A stretch of DNA of 64,000 bases, taken from the NCBI RefSeq assembly GCF_004359215.1, contig NC_090610.1, positions 13,645,296 to 13,709,295 on the forward strand, read 5' to 3'. The translations under genes and the position numbers were made by a program. The notes beneath the pieces were generated by a model. The model did no database searches, was not told where the DNA came from, and saw only the letters and a list, made by a program, of their open reading frames with translations. This DNA is from Bremia lactucae. Its lineage: Eukaryota > Oomycota > Peronosporomycetes > Peronosporales > Peronosporaceae. Shown here piece by piece: positions 34,079 to 46,500 of this stretch. Position 1 is the stretch's first letter, and every line of letters begins with the position of its first letter.

Positions 34079-34588
34079 CTGGAACGGGCTAAAGTCGCCC
34101 TACGGTACACAATCCCCAAGGGGATGGCCAATTACTTAAGTGATGTAATTGTACCTACCACTTGGGTGTGGTTCATATTGTGAACCCACCCTTGTGTATG
34201 TTATGTACTGAGGGCATTCACACTAGCGGGGATGACGGCTAGCGTCATCCGTTACGGGATATACTCAGAAAGATATGCTCGCAATACATGTTAGTGTCTA
34301 TCTACAAAGATGGCATCTTAGGATTAATTAAGAATAGGATTGTTTTATTACGATTAAAAATAAATCAGTCTGAAAACTGCTACCAAGTTCACAAGTGCGC
34401 ACGTGGAGCCGGGTAACCGCTCCCATGACGTCACTTAAATATAAGGCACTTAGTTCGTTGGGTGAGGTCGCTTAGATGCCCAGTAACATCCTCACTGCAC
34501 GTGAGAGAAGACGTTCAAACCGCTTCCTCGCTGTGCTAAGGTGTGTGCTTAAGTAGAGCGTGGCCGCGTTAAGACGTGCCCGTCTACC
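34079..34588 (+). repeat. 5' LTR of element G
   Basis: Its left end matches the LTR at 63755 (GGCTA.AGT.GCC, CCCTTGTGTATGTTATG region, and the GATGACGGCTAGCGTCATC inverted repeat). The right end is set by the primer-binding site at 34591. Start and end are accurate to a few bases only. Confidence 0.6.
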
Positions 34589-37140
34589 CTTGGTAGCACT
34601 TGAAATCCTCCCCAAGACCGGCATCTTTGAGCAAGAATGTGAGGATGAGCCTCACTATCGATTGGACTCATTTTATTCCTCTATCCGATCATCATTGGGA
34701 GTTAACTGAGCATATGGCGCAGGAACTTGGTACACAAGCCCTGGCCAAGCTCTCGAGTAGTCCTCCTGAGCAGCATGTTGCTCAGTTGGAGCATTTTGAG
34801 GCGTTCGCGCTCGAACAGCGAAGGGTCGAGTCCAAGGCACAGAGCCATGCTGCGGCGGAGTCCGTCACTCAAACTCAGGATGAGCTGCGGCGAAGGCAGG
34901 CTCGAAGCGAGCTCTCAACAGGACTGTTGAGATTCACTCCGCTCGGCCGCTTCAGCCGAGGCACATTTGGATAAACCCGCCCAAGTTTGATTGAATTGCG
35001 GCGCGCACGATTGTCCACTGGCTTTTAGCCGTGAAGCAATGCGGTGTGTTCCCGCTAATCGAGGACGACAGCCGGATGGTGTCGGTCGCCATGTCGCATC
35101 TGCGCAGTAAGAGCTCAGAGTGGGCTTACTCGTCGCTTATGACAGACGGAAAGGCTTTCCCTACATGGCCAATCTTTAAGAAAAAGATTTGCTTGATGTA
35201 CTAGCCGCTGAACAACGAGGTGTTGCTTCTGGCGCGCTCATTTAAAGCGCAACAGGCGAAGCGATCCCTGCAAGACGCTGTCGGCATCCATTAGTGTGGG
35301 TCCGACCAATTTCGGAACACATTAAGGTACCCACATTCTTTAATGGACTGCGGCACGGCCCATCGCGACAGGCCCTTTTTAGAGAGGTGCCGTCGAAGAT
35401 GAAAGAGGCAATCCAAACTGCCTTAGTTGAGGAGCAATCCTTCAACAGTGCCTCGGCGACATCTTGGTATAAATTGTTGGCCGATAGGCTCGATGCTACT
35501 CCTATGGAGTTGGGCAGTGTAGACGTAGTCTGCTCAAGTGCGGCAAGCGCGGCCAATGATGCCTCGCTGCTATGCCAGGGTCCCTGCTGGTTCTAGGACG
35601 CCCTGCAAGAGGACTCCGTACCCCAAGAGTGATTGCAAGAGCCAGGTGATGACCCTCCTAGTGGATTCGGGTCCATCTCAAAATTTTGTAAGACTCGCGG
35701 CTCTAAGAAAGAGACCGGTAATATTTTAGTCGCTTTGTCAGGATGGCAAGCGAGAAGAGGCGACCAATCATTTAGCAAACGGCGCGCTCGTTAAGTCTGA
35801 GGGTGTTCAGGTAGAACTCTCCTTCAGCTTTAGTGACTTCTCTTGTAAAGAGAAGTTCGCAGTGCTAGGTATGGAGAGTCCGTATGACCCGATCCTAGGC
35901 ATGCCATGGTTGGCAAAACACCAACGATGGATAGACTGGCATACGCGCACAGTTGCGAACTCTACGCAGGACACCGGAAAGGATGTGCTCCTGCGAGAGG
36001 CTATATAGCTGATGTCGTGTCGAATACAGTTGATGGTGCGTTGACGGGATGTCAAACTTCACCAATTCCCACCCAGCACGTGAAGACTGGGGGTAGTGAA
36101 AAGGACGATGACAAGTAGTCATGTGTCTTAAAGTCCTGCACAGAGCCGAGAGCCTGTGGCAGTAGACGGCAAGCTGACAGGAAGTCAAGCGGAAGGGGTG
36201 CGTTAGCCAGGAGAGCAAAGACACCCGCTCCCCAGTCAGAGGTCGTGGTGACTCGAAGAACGAAACCCGATAGATTAGGACGATCAAAGGCATGTCTAAA
36301 CGAGTGACCTTTGGATCAGTTCCTATTAAAGAAGACGGGCCTTCGAACGAGGTGTTAGTGGCGTCAAAGACGAAATTGCGGAGGCATCCTCAGTTGAGGT
36401 ACTCCGTCCAGTCTTTACATCTGCCGAGGAGATAGTAAAACTCCCAGAGATGTAGGATCTGTTCCTTGCCGAATTAAAGCAAGGAAATAGTCACGAAATA
36501 GTCACACCAATTCCAGAAGAGAACTTGGTGGACTGTTTCTCGTCGTACACAATGGACGAGAGCGTCCTAGAAACGGACAAAAAAGGATTCGCTGCTCAAG
36601 GCTGGGATGCCTTGGGAGACAGTCCGTTTTTTTAGTTGCTGTGGAAACATCGCGATGTGTTTCCATAGGAAGCGCCGAGCCGCCTACCAGCAGATAGGGG
36701 CATCGAACACGAAATTGAGCTCGAACCTGGCACCAAGTATTGTGTGACCAGGCATGGCCGTTGCCGAAAGAACGAGTTGATTATATCAATGAGTTCTTCG
36801 ACAAACGAGCCCAAGCGGGACATGTCCGTGAGAGTTGATCTCCTTACTGCAGCCCGACCTTTTGTGTGCGTAAAGCCACAGGTGGATGGCGCGTGGTTCA
36901 TGCTTACAATAAGCTGAACACGGCGACCATACCGTCGCAAACGGCAATACCGCGGAAAGACGTTTTGTTGAACTCTATGGGATAGTCAACTATCTTTTTG
37001 CGTTCGATTGAAATGATGGCTACTATCAGGTACTTATGAGAGAGTCCGATGTAGCCAAAACAGCAGTAAGCACACCAGCGGTATGCTTTAGGAGTGGCTT
37101 GTGATGCCCCAAGGTTTGAAAAACACTCCGGCGACATTCG
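34079..37140 (+). mobile_element. Ty3/gypsy element G, 5' part, decayed
   Basis: A 5' LTR (about 34079-34588) is followed by the primer-binding site TGGTAGCACTTG (34591), gag (34600-35596 in pieces, with WAYSSLMTDGKAFPTW and LRHGPSRQALFREVPSKMKEA), a protease start (35649-35729, VTLLVDSGPSQNF) and the first half of reverse transcriptase (about 36715-37130, PGTKYCVTR, SPTFCVRKATGGWRVVHAYN). It ends before the catalytic YxDD. Many stops and frame changes are present. Confidence 0.75.
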
Positions 37141-38234
37141 TCAGAGTATACCCAGCGTTAACAACACTAATAATAGTGAGAAGAATGATGCTCAACAAAA
37201 GAGGAGAATGATACCTCCGTAGTCGCAACGGGCGCTCTTTAAAGAATAATGAATTCGAGTCAGCAGGAGTTTCCTGCTGGCTCGAAAAGCAGCAAATGTT
37301 CATTTAGTAAGGTTTACGATCTATTCCCACTGTCAACGGTAAATTTAAACAAATATGGAGTAACTAATGTGGGCAGTAATGCATTTCGTTCCGAGTACTG
37401 CACCACCAAGGCAATGCGTACATGATCGATCTGCCTCGTAGGATGCGCACGCATGTTCGCGCCAAAAAAATTCGACCGTCGGCGCCAAGGCACTACGACG
37501 GGAACGTTCCTGATCAACGTCCTTTCGCAAGTGCCGAACGATGCGACTTGATCATTTTGATAAGTCGGGCGCGACAAGCAAGTCGTACCTGAACTATCCG
37601 TTTCCTCCACATCCACTGATGGACAAGAGTATTGAGAAGCGTTTTTTAGTTGAACGCTTTTTGAACCACTGCGAGGTGAAGTGGATCTTTACGAGTTGAC
37701 TCGTTGGATGGCGGGAATATATACCCTCACATGATATTTGAAAACCTCGTTGCCAACTAATGATGGACGTTTTGGGTCTCGCCCAACACCCATCCTTGCC
37801 TTACAAGGTCCCGAAGAAATTCCATTGGAAAATGAGCGCTTTGCGCGCTCGTGAGAGGATTGTAGATTATTAATATTTTTCCGCATCTCGGAAGAGATGC
37901 TCGTCCTCTTTTTAAGGATCCTTAAGGGAGTACGCCTTCGTATGGGCATGGACTGCAGAAGCAGCATGGGACCTTCCACTAGAGGCAAGGTAAGCCTGCC
38001 TCCCTAAACAACGGTGCAGCATATAGCTTGCACCGACTAAATAACGTCTTCAAAACCAGTCACGCAAAGTAATCAGTTTGTCAAGCCAGGTTTCGTGGCC
38101 TGTGCTTTGCACGTTTGAATGAACGTTTCCCAAGTCTAAAACGAGGGAGTTACATTCTTGGCACGCACCACCGATGCCGAAGAAAGGCATCGATAAAGAA
38201 TTCGTTTTCGTCCTCCCTTGGCTTGGTAAGCCTG
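37141..38234 (+). pseudogene. Fragments of Ty3 integrase C-terminus and chromodomain
   Basis: At about 37320-37450 the plus strand matches the integrase C-terminal region of E2 (TAC.TGCACCACCAAGGCAATGCG; codons for YMIDLPRRM). At about 37615-37780 a broken chromodomain is readable (KRFLVERFLNHCEV, LVGWREYIPSHD). The rest, to 38234, shows nothing clear. This may be the 3' end of G after a deletion, or of an E-type element. Confidence 0.5.
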
Positions 38235-40661
38235 GATGATTCTACTATTGACACCCAGTATGGTGCCACCTCGGCCTACCACACTTGGTGGATTTAGACG
38301 TGCCGCTCCACGTATCTCAGGGATATTGCACCCTTGATGATTCGGCCTTAGGCCAACAATGCTTTCAGCATTCAGTATATCGCTATTTCAACGAGTGTCA
38401 CTCAAAGGAGTACGTGCCGTTCCACTTCTTTCTGCTGAGTCGGGCTCAGAATTAATGTTTTCACATTGGAGTTTATTAACTCAGACATTCCAATGTCTAA
38501 AACACTGATTGATTCATTCAATGATCCGCGCCAGTAGCGCTTTTGTTTAGCAAAGGTGAATTCATGACTCTCCAAAACTTTGCTAGGAACATTGCGCGTG
38601 GCGCCTAAGGTCTTAGACCTCCAATCGATCCATGGCTTATGGTGTTTTAGCCAGGCCATACCAAGGATGAGTCCATATCTCAAATCCAAATCAAGGACGA
38701 GATAGCGTTCCATACTGTCAAAGTCCAAAAACTTTACACCTAAGGTCATTGGAACTTTGGGAACAGTGACACGAGTCCCAGTCGCTAAGCGAACAATGAA
38801 TGTATCACCTTCATGCGCTCTTAGCGCCTCAACGTATTGTTGACTTACTTCAAATGAAAGGCGTCGAGCATAATTGCAAGATGCTCCCGAGATAGTTAAG
38901 TGACCACGGCTTGGCAAAGCCCTTTACAGTCGCTTGAGCGACTAGCAAGCCAGGCTTGTATCTTGCCCCGTGCCATTGAGCACCGAGCTAATTGGGGCTA
39001 GGTTCTGTTTATTCTCACCTCCTAGAGGTCCAACAGAGCCTAGGCCCTTCCCCAGTTGGGCGATTCGCACATACTGGGTATCGACGTTTTCCCGCAACGT
39101 TCCAGATTTCTGGTATAGGTCGGATTGGAGCTCTTTTGAGCTTTACGCGAATTTCGTAGGGGGCAGGCCGGACATAAATGTTTCGTGTTTTCGCACATAT
39201 AACATCTACGGATGGTCTTATGCTGTTCCACAGCTTAAAGAGCCTCGTTTCCTTCCTCAACGAGGCTTTAATCCATGGGTTCCGGTCTATCAGACGGAAC
39301 CCATGTACAGGCGTGCTAACGCGAGCAGACTTAAAGTCAAACTCGGCGCATAGCGCTATGGCAACTGTCTCTTCGAACGTAGCCGGATGAGATCGGAAAA
39401 GTTCCGTCCGGGCAACGCCCTCATTGAGACCCCCCTTAAAGATGGTCACTACAATTGCTTCATACATTGGGTCTTGATGCATAGATTCAATGAGAGTTAT
39501 CAACTCCTCGACAAAGTCCTAGGGTTCTTTTACCCTTTCGAGTCGCTAGGAGCCGTGCTCGCATGCGAAAAGCCGGATCAGGCGGTGCAAACATGCTGGT
39601 CATTTGCTGTTTCAGCGAATCCCATGAGGGAAAAGCGTCGTTTATGGACGTGCTGCACGATAGTGCCCACTCCATGGCTCTACCTCCAAGTTCGGAAATG
39701 GCCATAGCCACCTTTTGCCGTTCTGTTAAGAACAAGGCGGAATCAATGGACATTTCCATCTACTTAATCCAAAAAGGGAGATTTTCTCCCTCTTTTCCCT
39801 CAAATGTCTTCACATTTACAGTTAGAGGGCGAGCCCTCGGCTCTGAATCAGGTACAGAGATTTACCGGGTTGGCATAGATGCCGCTAAGTGGTCCTGTAC
39901 CTGACCGATCAGGAAGGCTTCAAGCCTTGCATGCAGGACCTCTGGTTCCTGGGAAATAATAAATTACACGTGTTCAAGCCCAAATAAGGGTTTGAGCTTG
40001 TCATAAGCGGCGCGTTGCGCTTCTGACAGCTCTGGAACCTCTTCCATTTTCGTGAGGGTTAAGTCTTGTAAAGACTCAGGCGTAAATGACTACGAGTGCT
40101 ACCAGGTGTAGCGGAGCTACTTCGCTCCTTAAGTCAGAGGAAGACTTTTAGACTCAGGGAGTCACTTATTTCTATTGAACTAATGGGTTTAACAACTCAG
40201 GGAGTCGCACAAGCTATTAAAGCTTAAGGAATTCTAGTTCAAGGGATTCAGGTGTTCGTAGAACCAAGTGGCAACTAGTGCCCAAGAGGATATACGTTAG
40301 AAAGGCTTCTATTTCTTACAGATCAATGCGCAAGCCTTAGGAAGGCACTTAACGCTTTAAGATCAAAAGGGGAACTGCACTTTATTTAATTATTCAATCA
40401 AAACCTTACCCTAGACGGAAGTGTCGACGCTAGGTACATTTCAATGGGCCTTCTCAATGGTTGTGTCACGGTACGAGTAGCAAAGCTTTTATAACGATAG
40501 ATTTTGGCTGCCAGATTTATATCTGGCGGCTTCCACATTTGTTACCCATAATAAATGGGATTTAAGCAACTAACTATTTTAAAATTAGATAAAAGGGTAT
40601 TTTACCCATAAAGTAAATGTACCACAACAACGGTTCTCCAACCGATGTGTTCCCCATTACA
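38235..40661 (-). mobile_element. A-family Ty3 fragment H (LTR, gag, protease)
   Basis: The minus strand has the 5' LTR 40107-40661, a primer-binding site (40087-40104), gag (39487-40060, 39015-39503; zinc knuckle CYMCENTKHLCPAC) and protease (38402-38917, RLATGTRVTVPKVPMTLG). The protease DSG motif is damaged (about 38895, ISGASC). It is truncated at about 38235 inside the linker region, where A has position 13270. It ends 97 bp before the SMPD4-like gene. Confidence 0.85.
40107..40661 (-). repeat. 5' LTR of element H with extra insert
   Basis: This is an LTR of the A family, 555 bp. It is longer than the others because about 85 bp (about 40412-40497) of unrelated sequence sit inside it. 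Confidence 0.8.
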
Positions 40662-40758
40662 TTAACATCCTGGGCAGTATATTATGAATATCGAGATCCT
40701 ACTTTGCTTTTTCCATAGAAAAAGTTAAGTAGCATTCACACCAACAACCATAATAAAA

Positions 40759-43302
40759 ATGCTACGCGCTGGGGATTCCGCTGCGAGTTCCGCCTCGAAT
40801 TCCTCGGCACTGACTTTTAGCGATTCGGATGCCGAATTCGACCGCGCACTTAAATCATACGACGTGCCTGCCGTGACCAAGGCGTTGCATCAATACCTGG
40901 TAGCTGAGACGCAAGCTAGCATTTCCGCGGGTTTAACAGCCAAACGACAGCCTGCTCAGCTTCGCAGCGTCTTTTACGTTCGCTTTAATCAGATTTTGGA
41001 CCGCATATTTGGTCTTGATCTTAACTCGAAGCAAAAAAGTGGTGGTTTGCTCGACTACAGTATTGGCGTGGGCATGTTGACCACCCCAGGCTCAGTTGCA
41101 ATACTTTCGGTCAAGAGACGGGCTGAGCAGAGACGTGATCGCGCGATGGCGGGAGTTGCCACGAACGAAGGCGAAATAGATGAGCACTTAATAAATTTAA
41201 CGGTGAGTGGACGTGCCATAGTAAAATTACTGGGTGGTGGCGTGCGTTCCGAGGACGGCTCACTGTTCCAGTTCCTCTTTCGATTGCACCATCCTGTTGA
41301 GTTTAAACTGGCGTTAGACTTGTTGCCAGAGAAGAGCAAGATGACTATTGTTAGTGGCCAAGGGGTTAACTTACTCTTCACACAATTAATGCACAAGCCA
41401 CTAGCCAAGCAGCGACTGGATCTTCGCAATCCGGAGCTTCTCGTGACCATAACAGAACTGTATATGTTTTATTTTCTCCGGCACCCTACAGGCTCCTCTC
41501 ATCAAACTCAATTATCTACTTCAATCACTGTTGAGCCTTTGAAATCGAGTCCTGAAAGCTTTAATTCGTCGATACTGTCCTCAGCTGCCAAGTTACCCCA
41601 GTCAAGTTGGAGAAAGTATGAAAAGGATGGCATTGTGGCACTTACAAAGGGCAGTCCGTATAATGTTCTCCTATTGCAGTATTTACGAGCATTTCTGCCA
41701 GACAGCAATTACGGCACCAGGAGTCGCTTCCACGGCAGACTGCTTAAGGAATCAAACCTATTTCTTCATATTTTAATCGAGTTTTGGCTACAACAGAACC
41801 TCGTTACATTCTCCGACGAGTCTCTTGAGGCTTCCACTCCAGCTCGATGTGCCATCCGGCCGCCGTTAGCGGGCAGTATGCATATTGTAAGCCCGTTCGC
41901 TTCGGTATTCACGTCGACTAGCTACGTAGCACCATCAGATGATCTGCTGAGCTCATTGTCACTCACAATTATCCACTTGCTCGCCGACTCTTTTTTTCCT
42001 GCTGCCTTAACGGAAGATTCGGCGAGTGGATCACACGGTAATGCTGGGGTATATCTTAGTCGAAGTGTTACTATGCTGCGGCCTCCACTTTACGCCTTCT
42101 TCAGGCTAGTATTCTCACGAGCCCCCATCGGCCTGTCATCAACGGCATTTTTGGCGATAGCGGATGTTTGGCTAGCGTTTATCCAGCCATGGTGTTGTCG
42201 GTCTTGGATTGACTCAAAAGATCAGCTTGTAGGAGATACGACAGCAGAACAAAATACGGTGTTTGAGTACACGTCTGCGTGGGAAAGCTACGTGTTAGCA
42301 AATTATCATTTTTACACAGTGCTACTAGGAGTCTTTGTGAAGCGTGCGAATGAGTTTGACTTCTCGACAGGCGACAAGCGCAATCTGCAAACCGTTGTAA
42401 GGGTAATGAAAGTGTTCAACACAGATCTATTGGCAATTTTACGCCGTGCGTCGCTTTATCTCGAGAAGTCTCAGCAACTTGCAATGCTGTCTAACTATCA
42501 GCGGGGTGCAAATAAAACGCTTATGGTAAGTGATAGCCTGAGCTCCTCTTCGAAGCGCAAGTCTACATTAATGGGCGACGCATTCACGACTAGTCAAGTG
42601 CATGTCCTGACATTCTACTGCAAGTCCCTCGGTATTGATTGCACTCCCGTACCACTCCACGGTAGCTTCCATCGTGACGCTGAACGTCTTTTTGACAAGT
42701 TATGGGCCGCTGTAGCAACTTCAAATTCAGACGCTTCAGCATCAACCACAATTATTTACCAGAATGTCAGCGCCGTTTTTCGTACTTCACACAAGAAATC
42801 TGTTAACATGATGGCCGAGCAAGCCGAGCATTTAAGTCGAAGATTGCGGGTTATATTTGAAATTTCTGATGCTTACGTGGCCTCAACGGCTCATTCCCGC
42901 TCGTCGATTTCGACAAAGGGTGATATGAAATCATTTGCTCCAGGTCGAGAAAAATTTAGTCCGCATTTGCTCACTCGCGAAGGCATCTTTCAATTACAGC
43001 ATGGAATGCGCTTGTGCTCTTCAGACACAGCAAATTATGTTGGCGATCCAATGCTTAGCCCAATTTGTTCGTATGAGGTGGTTTGGCTGGTGCGACTATC
43101 TTATCGAGTATCGACATGGCTGAATGCGCATTTCGGTTTTGTGAATCCATATCAAGGAAAGCATATAGAAAGCAACTTGGCGGTGAATTCTGCTCGTTCT
43201 TTCTCGTGCTTCCGCTTTGATTTTCGGTTCCTTGCTAGTAAGATTAACCTTAGTTTCCTCTCCGCAGTCGTGCTCTTGCTGTACGCGCTTTACATCCGCT
43301 AG
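40759..43302 (+). CDS. Sphingomyelin phosphodiesterase 4-like protein (neutral sphingomyelinase 3)
   Basis: A single exon of 847 residues. The central part carries SMPD4-family features: ADVWLAFIQPWCCRSW (about 470-485, the family's conserved W..Y/F-QPW block), ESYVLANYHFYTVLLG and VVRVMKVFNTDLLAILR. The tail (about 827-847, INLSFLSAVVLLLYALYIR) is one hydrophobic segment at the very C-terminus, fitting the tail-anchored topology of SMPD4 in ER and nuclear membranes. SMPD4 hydrolyses sphingomyelin to ceramide and phosphocholine and in animals also affects nuclear pores and mitosis; whether the oomycete protein has that activity is not shown by the sequence. It converges with the bromodomain gene (198 bp apart). 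The upstream 97 bp separate it from element H. Confidence 0.8.
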   Translation: MLRAGDSAASSASNSSALTFSDSDAEFDRALKSYDVPAVTKALHQYLVAETQASISAGLTAKRQPAQLRSVFYVRFNQILDRIFGLDLNSKQKSGGLLDYSIGVGMLTTPGSVAILSVKRRAEQRRDRAMAGVATNEGEIDEHLINLTVSGRAIVKLLGGGVRSEDGSLFQFLFRLHHPVEFKLALDLLPEKSKMTIVSGQGVNLLFTQLMHKPLAKQRLDLRNPELLVTITELYMFYFLRHPTGSSHQTQLSTSITVEPLKSSPESFNSSILSSAAKLPQSSWRKYEKDGIVALTKGSPYNVLLLQYLRAFLPDSNYGTRSRFHGRLLKESNLFLHILIEFWLQQNLVTFSDESLEASTPARCAIRPPLAGSMHIVSPFASVFTSTSYVAPSDDLLSSLSLTIIHLLADSFFPAALTEDSASGSHGNAGVYLSRSVTMLRPPLYAFFRLVFSRAPIGLSSTAFLAIADVWLAFIQPWCCRSWIDSKDQLVGDTTAEQNTVFEYTSAWESYVLANYHFYTVLLGVFVKRANEFDFSTGDKRNLQTVVRVMKVFNTDLLAILRRASLYLEKSQQLAMLSNYQRGANKTLMVSDSLSSSSKRKSTLMGDAFTTSQVHVLTFYCKSLGIDCTPVPLHGSFHRDAERLFDKLWAAVATSNSDASASTTIIYQNVSAVFRTSHKKSVNMMAEQAEHLSRRLRVIFEISDAYVASTAHSRSSISTKGDMKSFAPGREKFSPHLLTREGIFQLQHGMRLCSSDTANYVGDPMLSPICSYEVVWLVRLSYRVSTWLNAHFGFVNPYQGKHIESNLAVNSARSFSCFRFDFRFLASKINLSFLSAVVLLLYALYIR

Positions 43303-43500
43303 ATAAACATAATTTCAGCATAATTTCGTTGTTTGTGATCATTTAATGAACGCAAGATACTTAGTCTATCTATATGAGCTGCTGCCGCCAGTCGGATGCA
43401 GCAAACTTTCATTAATTGTGCAACGGTTGCCAAGAAAAGTACACACTACTTCTGCAATTTGGTTCTTACCAACTATGCACACACGTTCTGTCAGACACAC

Positions 43501-46500
43501 TCAATCGCTACAACTGTCGCCTTCACTGGAATCGCTTTCACCGGAAGAAACTTCTGACGACGAGGACGAAGACGGCGAGAGGTACGAGTTCAAGAGTGGA
43601 GGAAAATGCGTGACGCTGGAAGATTCACCAGGTTTCGCTGAAATCAACAATGTCGTCTCCATTTCGTGACAAGCTCCTGTTCTCGTTCGGCTTAGCGACA
43701 ATGCTGCAGATTTGTTTTTTCCAGGAGACCGATATGGTGGAGGCGGCAATGGCGGGGGTGGGATAGCAGCTTCAGTTGCCGATGGCGGAGGCGGCAGAAG
43801 GTGCTTACTCATGCATCTATCACTTTCAGACCCATTTGGATCAGCTGACGAAGACGAAGACGAATAATTGCCGCTGTCAGAGCTTTCTTCAGAACTGGAA
43901 GTATCGCTAATAACCAGCCGCGGCTTCAGACGCCTCTGCGACATATGTTTTGCCGGCAGTTGCCGATAAAGTGAAGGAATGTCATTTTGTGGTTGCGCTG
44001 CATATTCGTTCGAATTGGTACCTCCACCAAATTTCTCAATTTCGGTCGTAGGGTCACATTCACCTTTTAAACTCATAGTTGATATTTGCGGTAGCTGACG
44101 ACTTTTTGGCTCATCAGAATGCACCTTTTCATTCTCAAGAGCTAAACATTCGTTTTTGCTACTTGGAGTCGACGCAGGAAGCTGCCCAGACAAACGGCTA
44201 CAACTGATCTGCTCATTAGTTAAGCTTCTGTAACGAGAATTCTTGGACGTTGCGCGTACAGATTGCTGTTCGCAGCTTAGCGTATCACATTCACTATCCC
44301 CAACCGATGACAGATTACTATCGCTAGACTCACTATTTTCTGATGCACTGCTTTCCGACCATCCTTTATTGATACTTCCTCGAGATTCCACTTTGCTTAC
44401 ATCGCTTAAGCGATCATCGCTGTCGCTTTCATCCCCAATTGGCCTATCCTTCATAAAATCAACGCCTTCTTTTTCTGCAGCATTGCACATCGAGCGGAAC
44501 AGTTTTGACAACGCGTTGGCAAATTGAACCACAGCTGTGTCAGGAGCGTTAAATAGTCGACAATTTTTCCACACTAGCTCGACATCCTTTTTAAAAAATT
44601 CCCACTTCTAGCAGCAGAACAGGCACAAACGCACAACTCACGTAAGTACATAAGCCACCTCCTATATGCAAGCAAGCATTATTTCACCCGATAAACGCTT
44701 TTATCAGCGCGCAAACGAATTGTTCCCAAATCAATTGGCTGAGTGATTATCGATAGATAGTTCGGACAGCCATCAAGCTCTGGATTCACGGGGCGTGAGA
44801 ATAGATTCTGTGAACAAGGTAGCTGCAGTCAAATACTATGTCACCATGAGCGTGTATCGTACATACCGCAGCTTCTTCCTTCAATAGACGATCGACAATT
44901 GCCAAACAAACCATCGAAAGTGAACGAGCGTTGCTCTAAGACATTAATTAAGCGAGCCACACGATTAATATCTGATTACGAGGACCCGATTATTGATAGG
45001 CTCACCTTCACAAATGACCAGTCAATCCAATTTCCAGCCATATCCACCTCAATCTCAACACTTGCTTCATTTTCTGAATGGTTATGTCGTCGTTGTGCCC
45101 GCCAAGCTCTAAGCAGCGATTCGTATTATAAGTTTATTGTCAAACGTGCAAAGAGCGTACCGATCATGCCTTCGCTTGTTACCGATGAAATCGGACGTGG
45201 CTAAGCGCGGCCTTCTAGAACGCAAACCTGGACGACGGGCCTCTACGTCCTCGTCCGAATATCTTTCTTCTGTCTGCACATAAGATTTCAAGAACTTGTC
45301 TATCAGCTCAACAAAAGCGACATTAATATCTAGAAACGTACTTCGGACTCCTGAGCAGACTGGCTTTTCATTTTACCGATCGCAATGCGAGACGATTGCC
45401 GTCGTGGAAGTATATTCCACGCCAGCTCTTGTTGCTTGCGTCGTAGCTCGTCAGTTTTTTCTTGATCTTTTAAAATCAAAATCAGTCGTCCCCGCAGCCG
45501 ATCTTGCTCCAACGATCCACCAAACAATGCTTTAATCAGCGCACGCAAGTTATCAAGCGTTGAGCTAGCAACACGCCAGCCTTGAGGGGCTTCGTCAGAA
45601 GCCTCTCGATAATTTTTGTTAACACGGGCTTCCTCAATATTAATACGCTGATGTTGCCGCTCGCGGAACAAGGCTAAAAGTTTGGCAAACTCCGCTTGAC
45701 AATAGTGACTGTGATGCCGCCGTCGGCGTCCGTGACTCTTGTGATGATTGTGCGACGATGATGAAGACTTGCGTTTCTTTTGCTTTTTAGCGGACGACGA
45801 TTTCTTGCTGTAATTATTCTTGCTTTTGGAATCTATTCGCCTGTAAGTACTTGTGTGGCTACTATTCTTTTTAAAAGAAGAGCTGGGACAGCTATTCCTG
45901 AAATATTTCGATGAAGTTTGTAAAGACTCGCTTTGATGTTTCGAAGAGAAACTTCGACTTTGTGACAAAAAATTGTCCCCATGGGGAGATAAAGGCATTC
46001 GATGAGTAGACTTTCGCCGACGAGGCCACCCACGAGCATCATTGACAAGGCATTCGAAGCAACGCCACTCTTCTGTTGGACGCTCCATTAATGGAGGATC
46101 CACATACCTCATATCATAGCACTTTTTGCAGCTTTCGCACGTTATATCAAAAGAATCCAGTGGTACTGCTAGCTCAGTCGAGGAGCTCGAAGAAGGGCCT
46201 GGCAGCTCTTCTAAATTCTCAGTACTCTTTCTTTTTTCAGTGTTCAAAGTCGTTACACCATCTTTTTCCGTCGAGGCTAAATAGAAATTGGCTTCTGCAC
46301 CGAAATAAGATATTTGAGATATTGCCGCTTTGTTGACTTGCAAGCTTAGATTACCATCGATCGCTTCAGTGCTCTTTGCGTTTCCAATATTGGTGGTCTG
46401 TAAAATAGCTTTACGTCTTTTCGGCCGAGGTGGAGATATTATCGCCTGATTTCCAACCATTGTTCTCAATGATTCTTCCAACGTATCCACATCGCTGCTG

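Noticed and set aside
34225..34250. GATGACGGCTAGCGTCATC hairpins as terminators
   Set aside because: They lie in LTRs of a eukaryotic element and recur at 63925-63970; they are part of the LTR, not bacterial-type terminators.
41055..41450. Minus-strand frames inside the SMPD4-like gene
   Set aside because: They are shadows of the 847-codon frame on the plus strand and have no recognisable domain.
43346..43669. Plus-strand frame after the SMPD4-like gene
   Set aside because: It overlaps the Ser-rich tail of the bromodomain gene on the other strand and shows no domain; it is a shadow frame.
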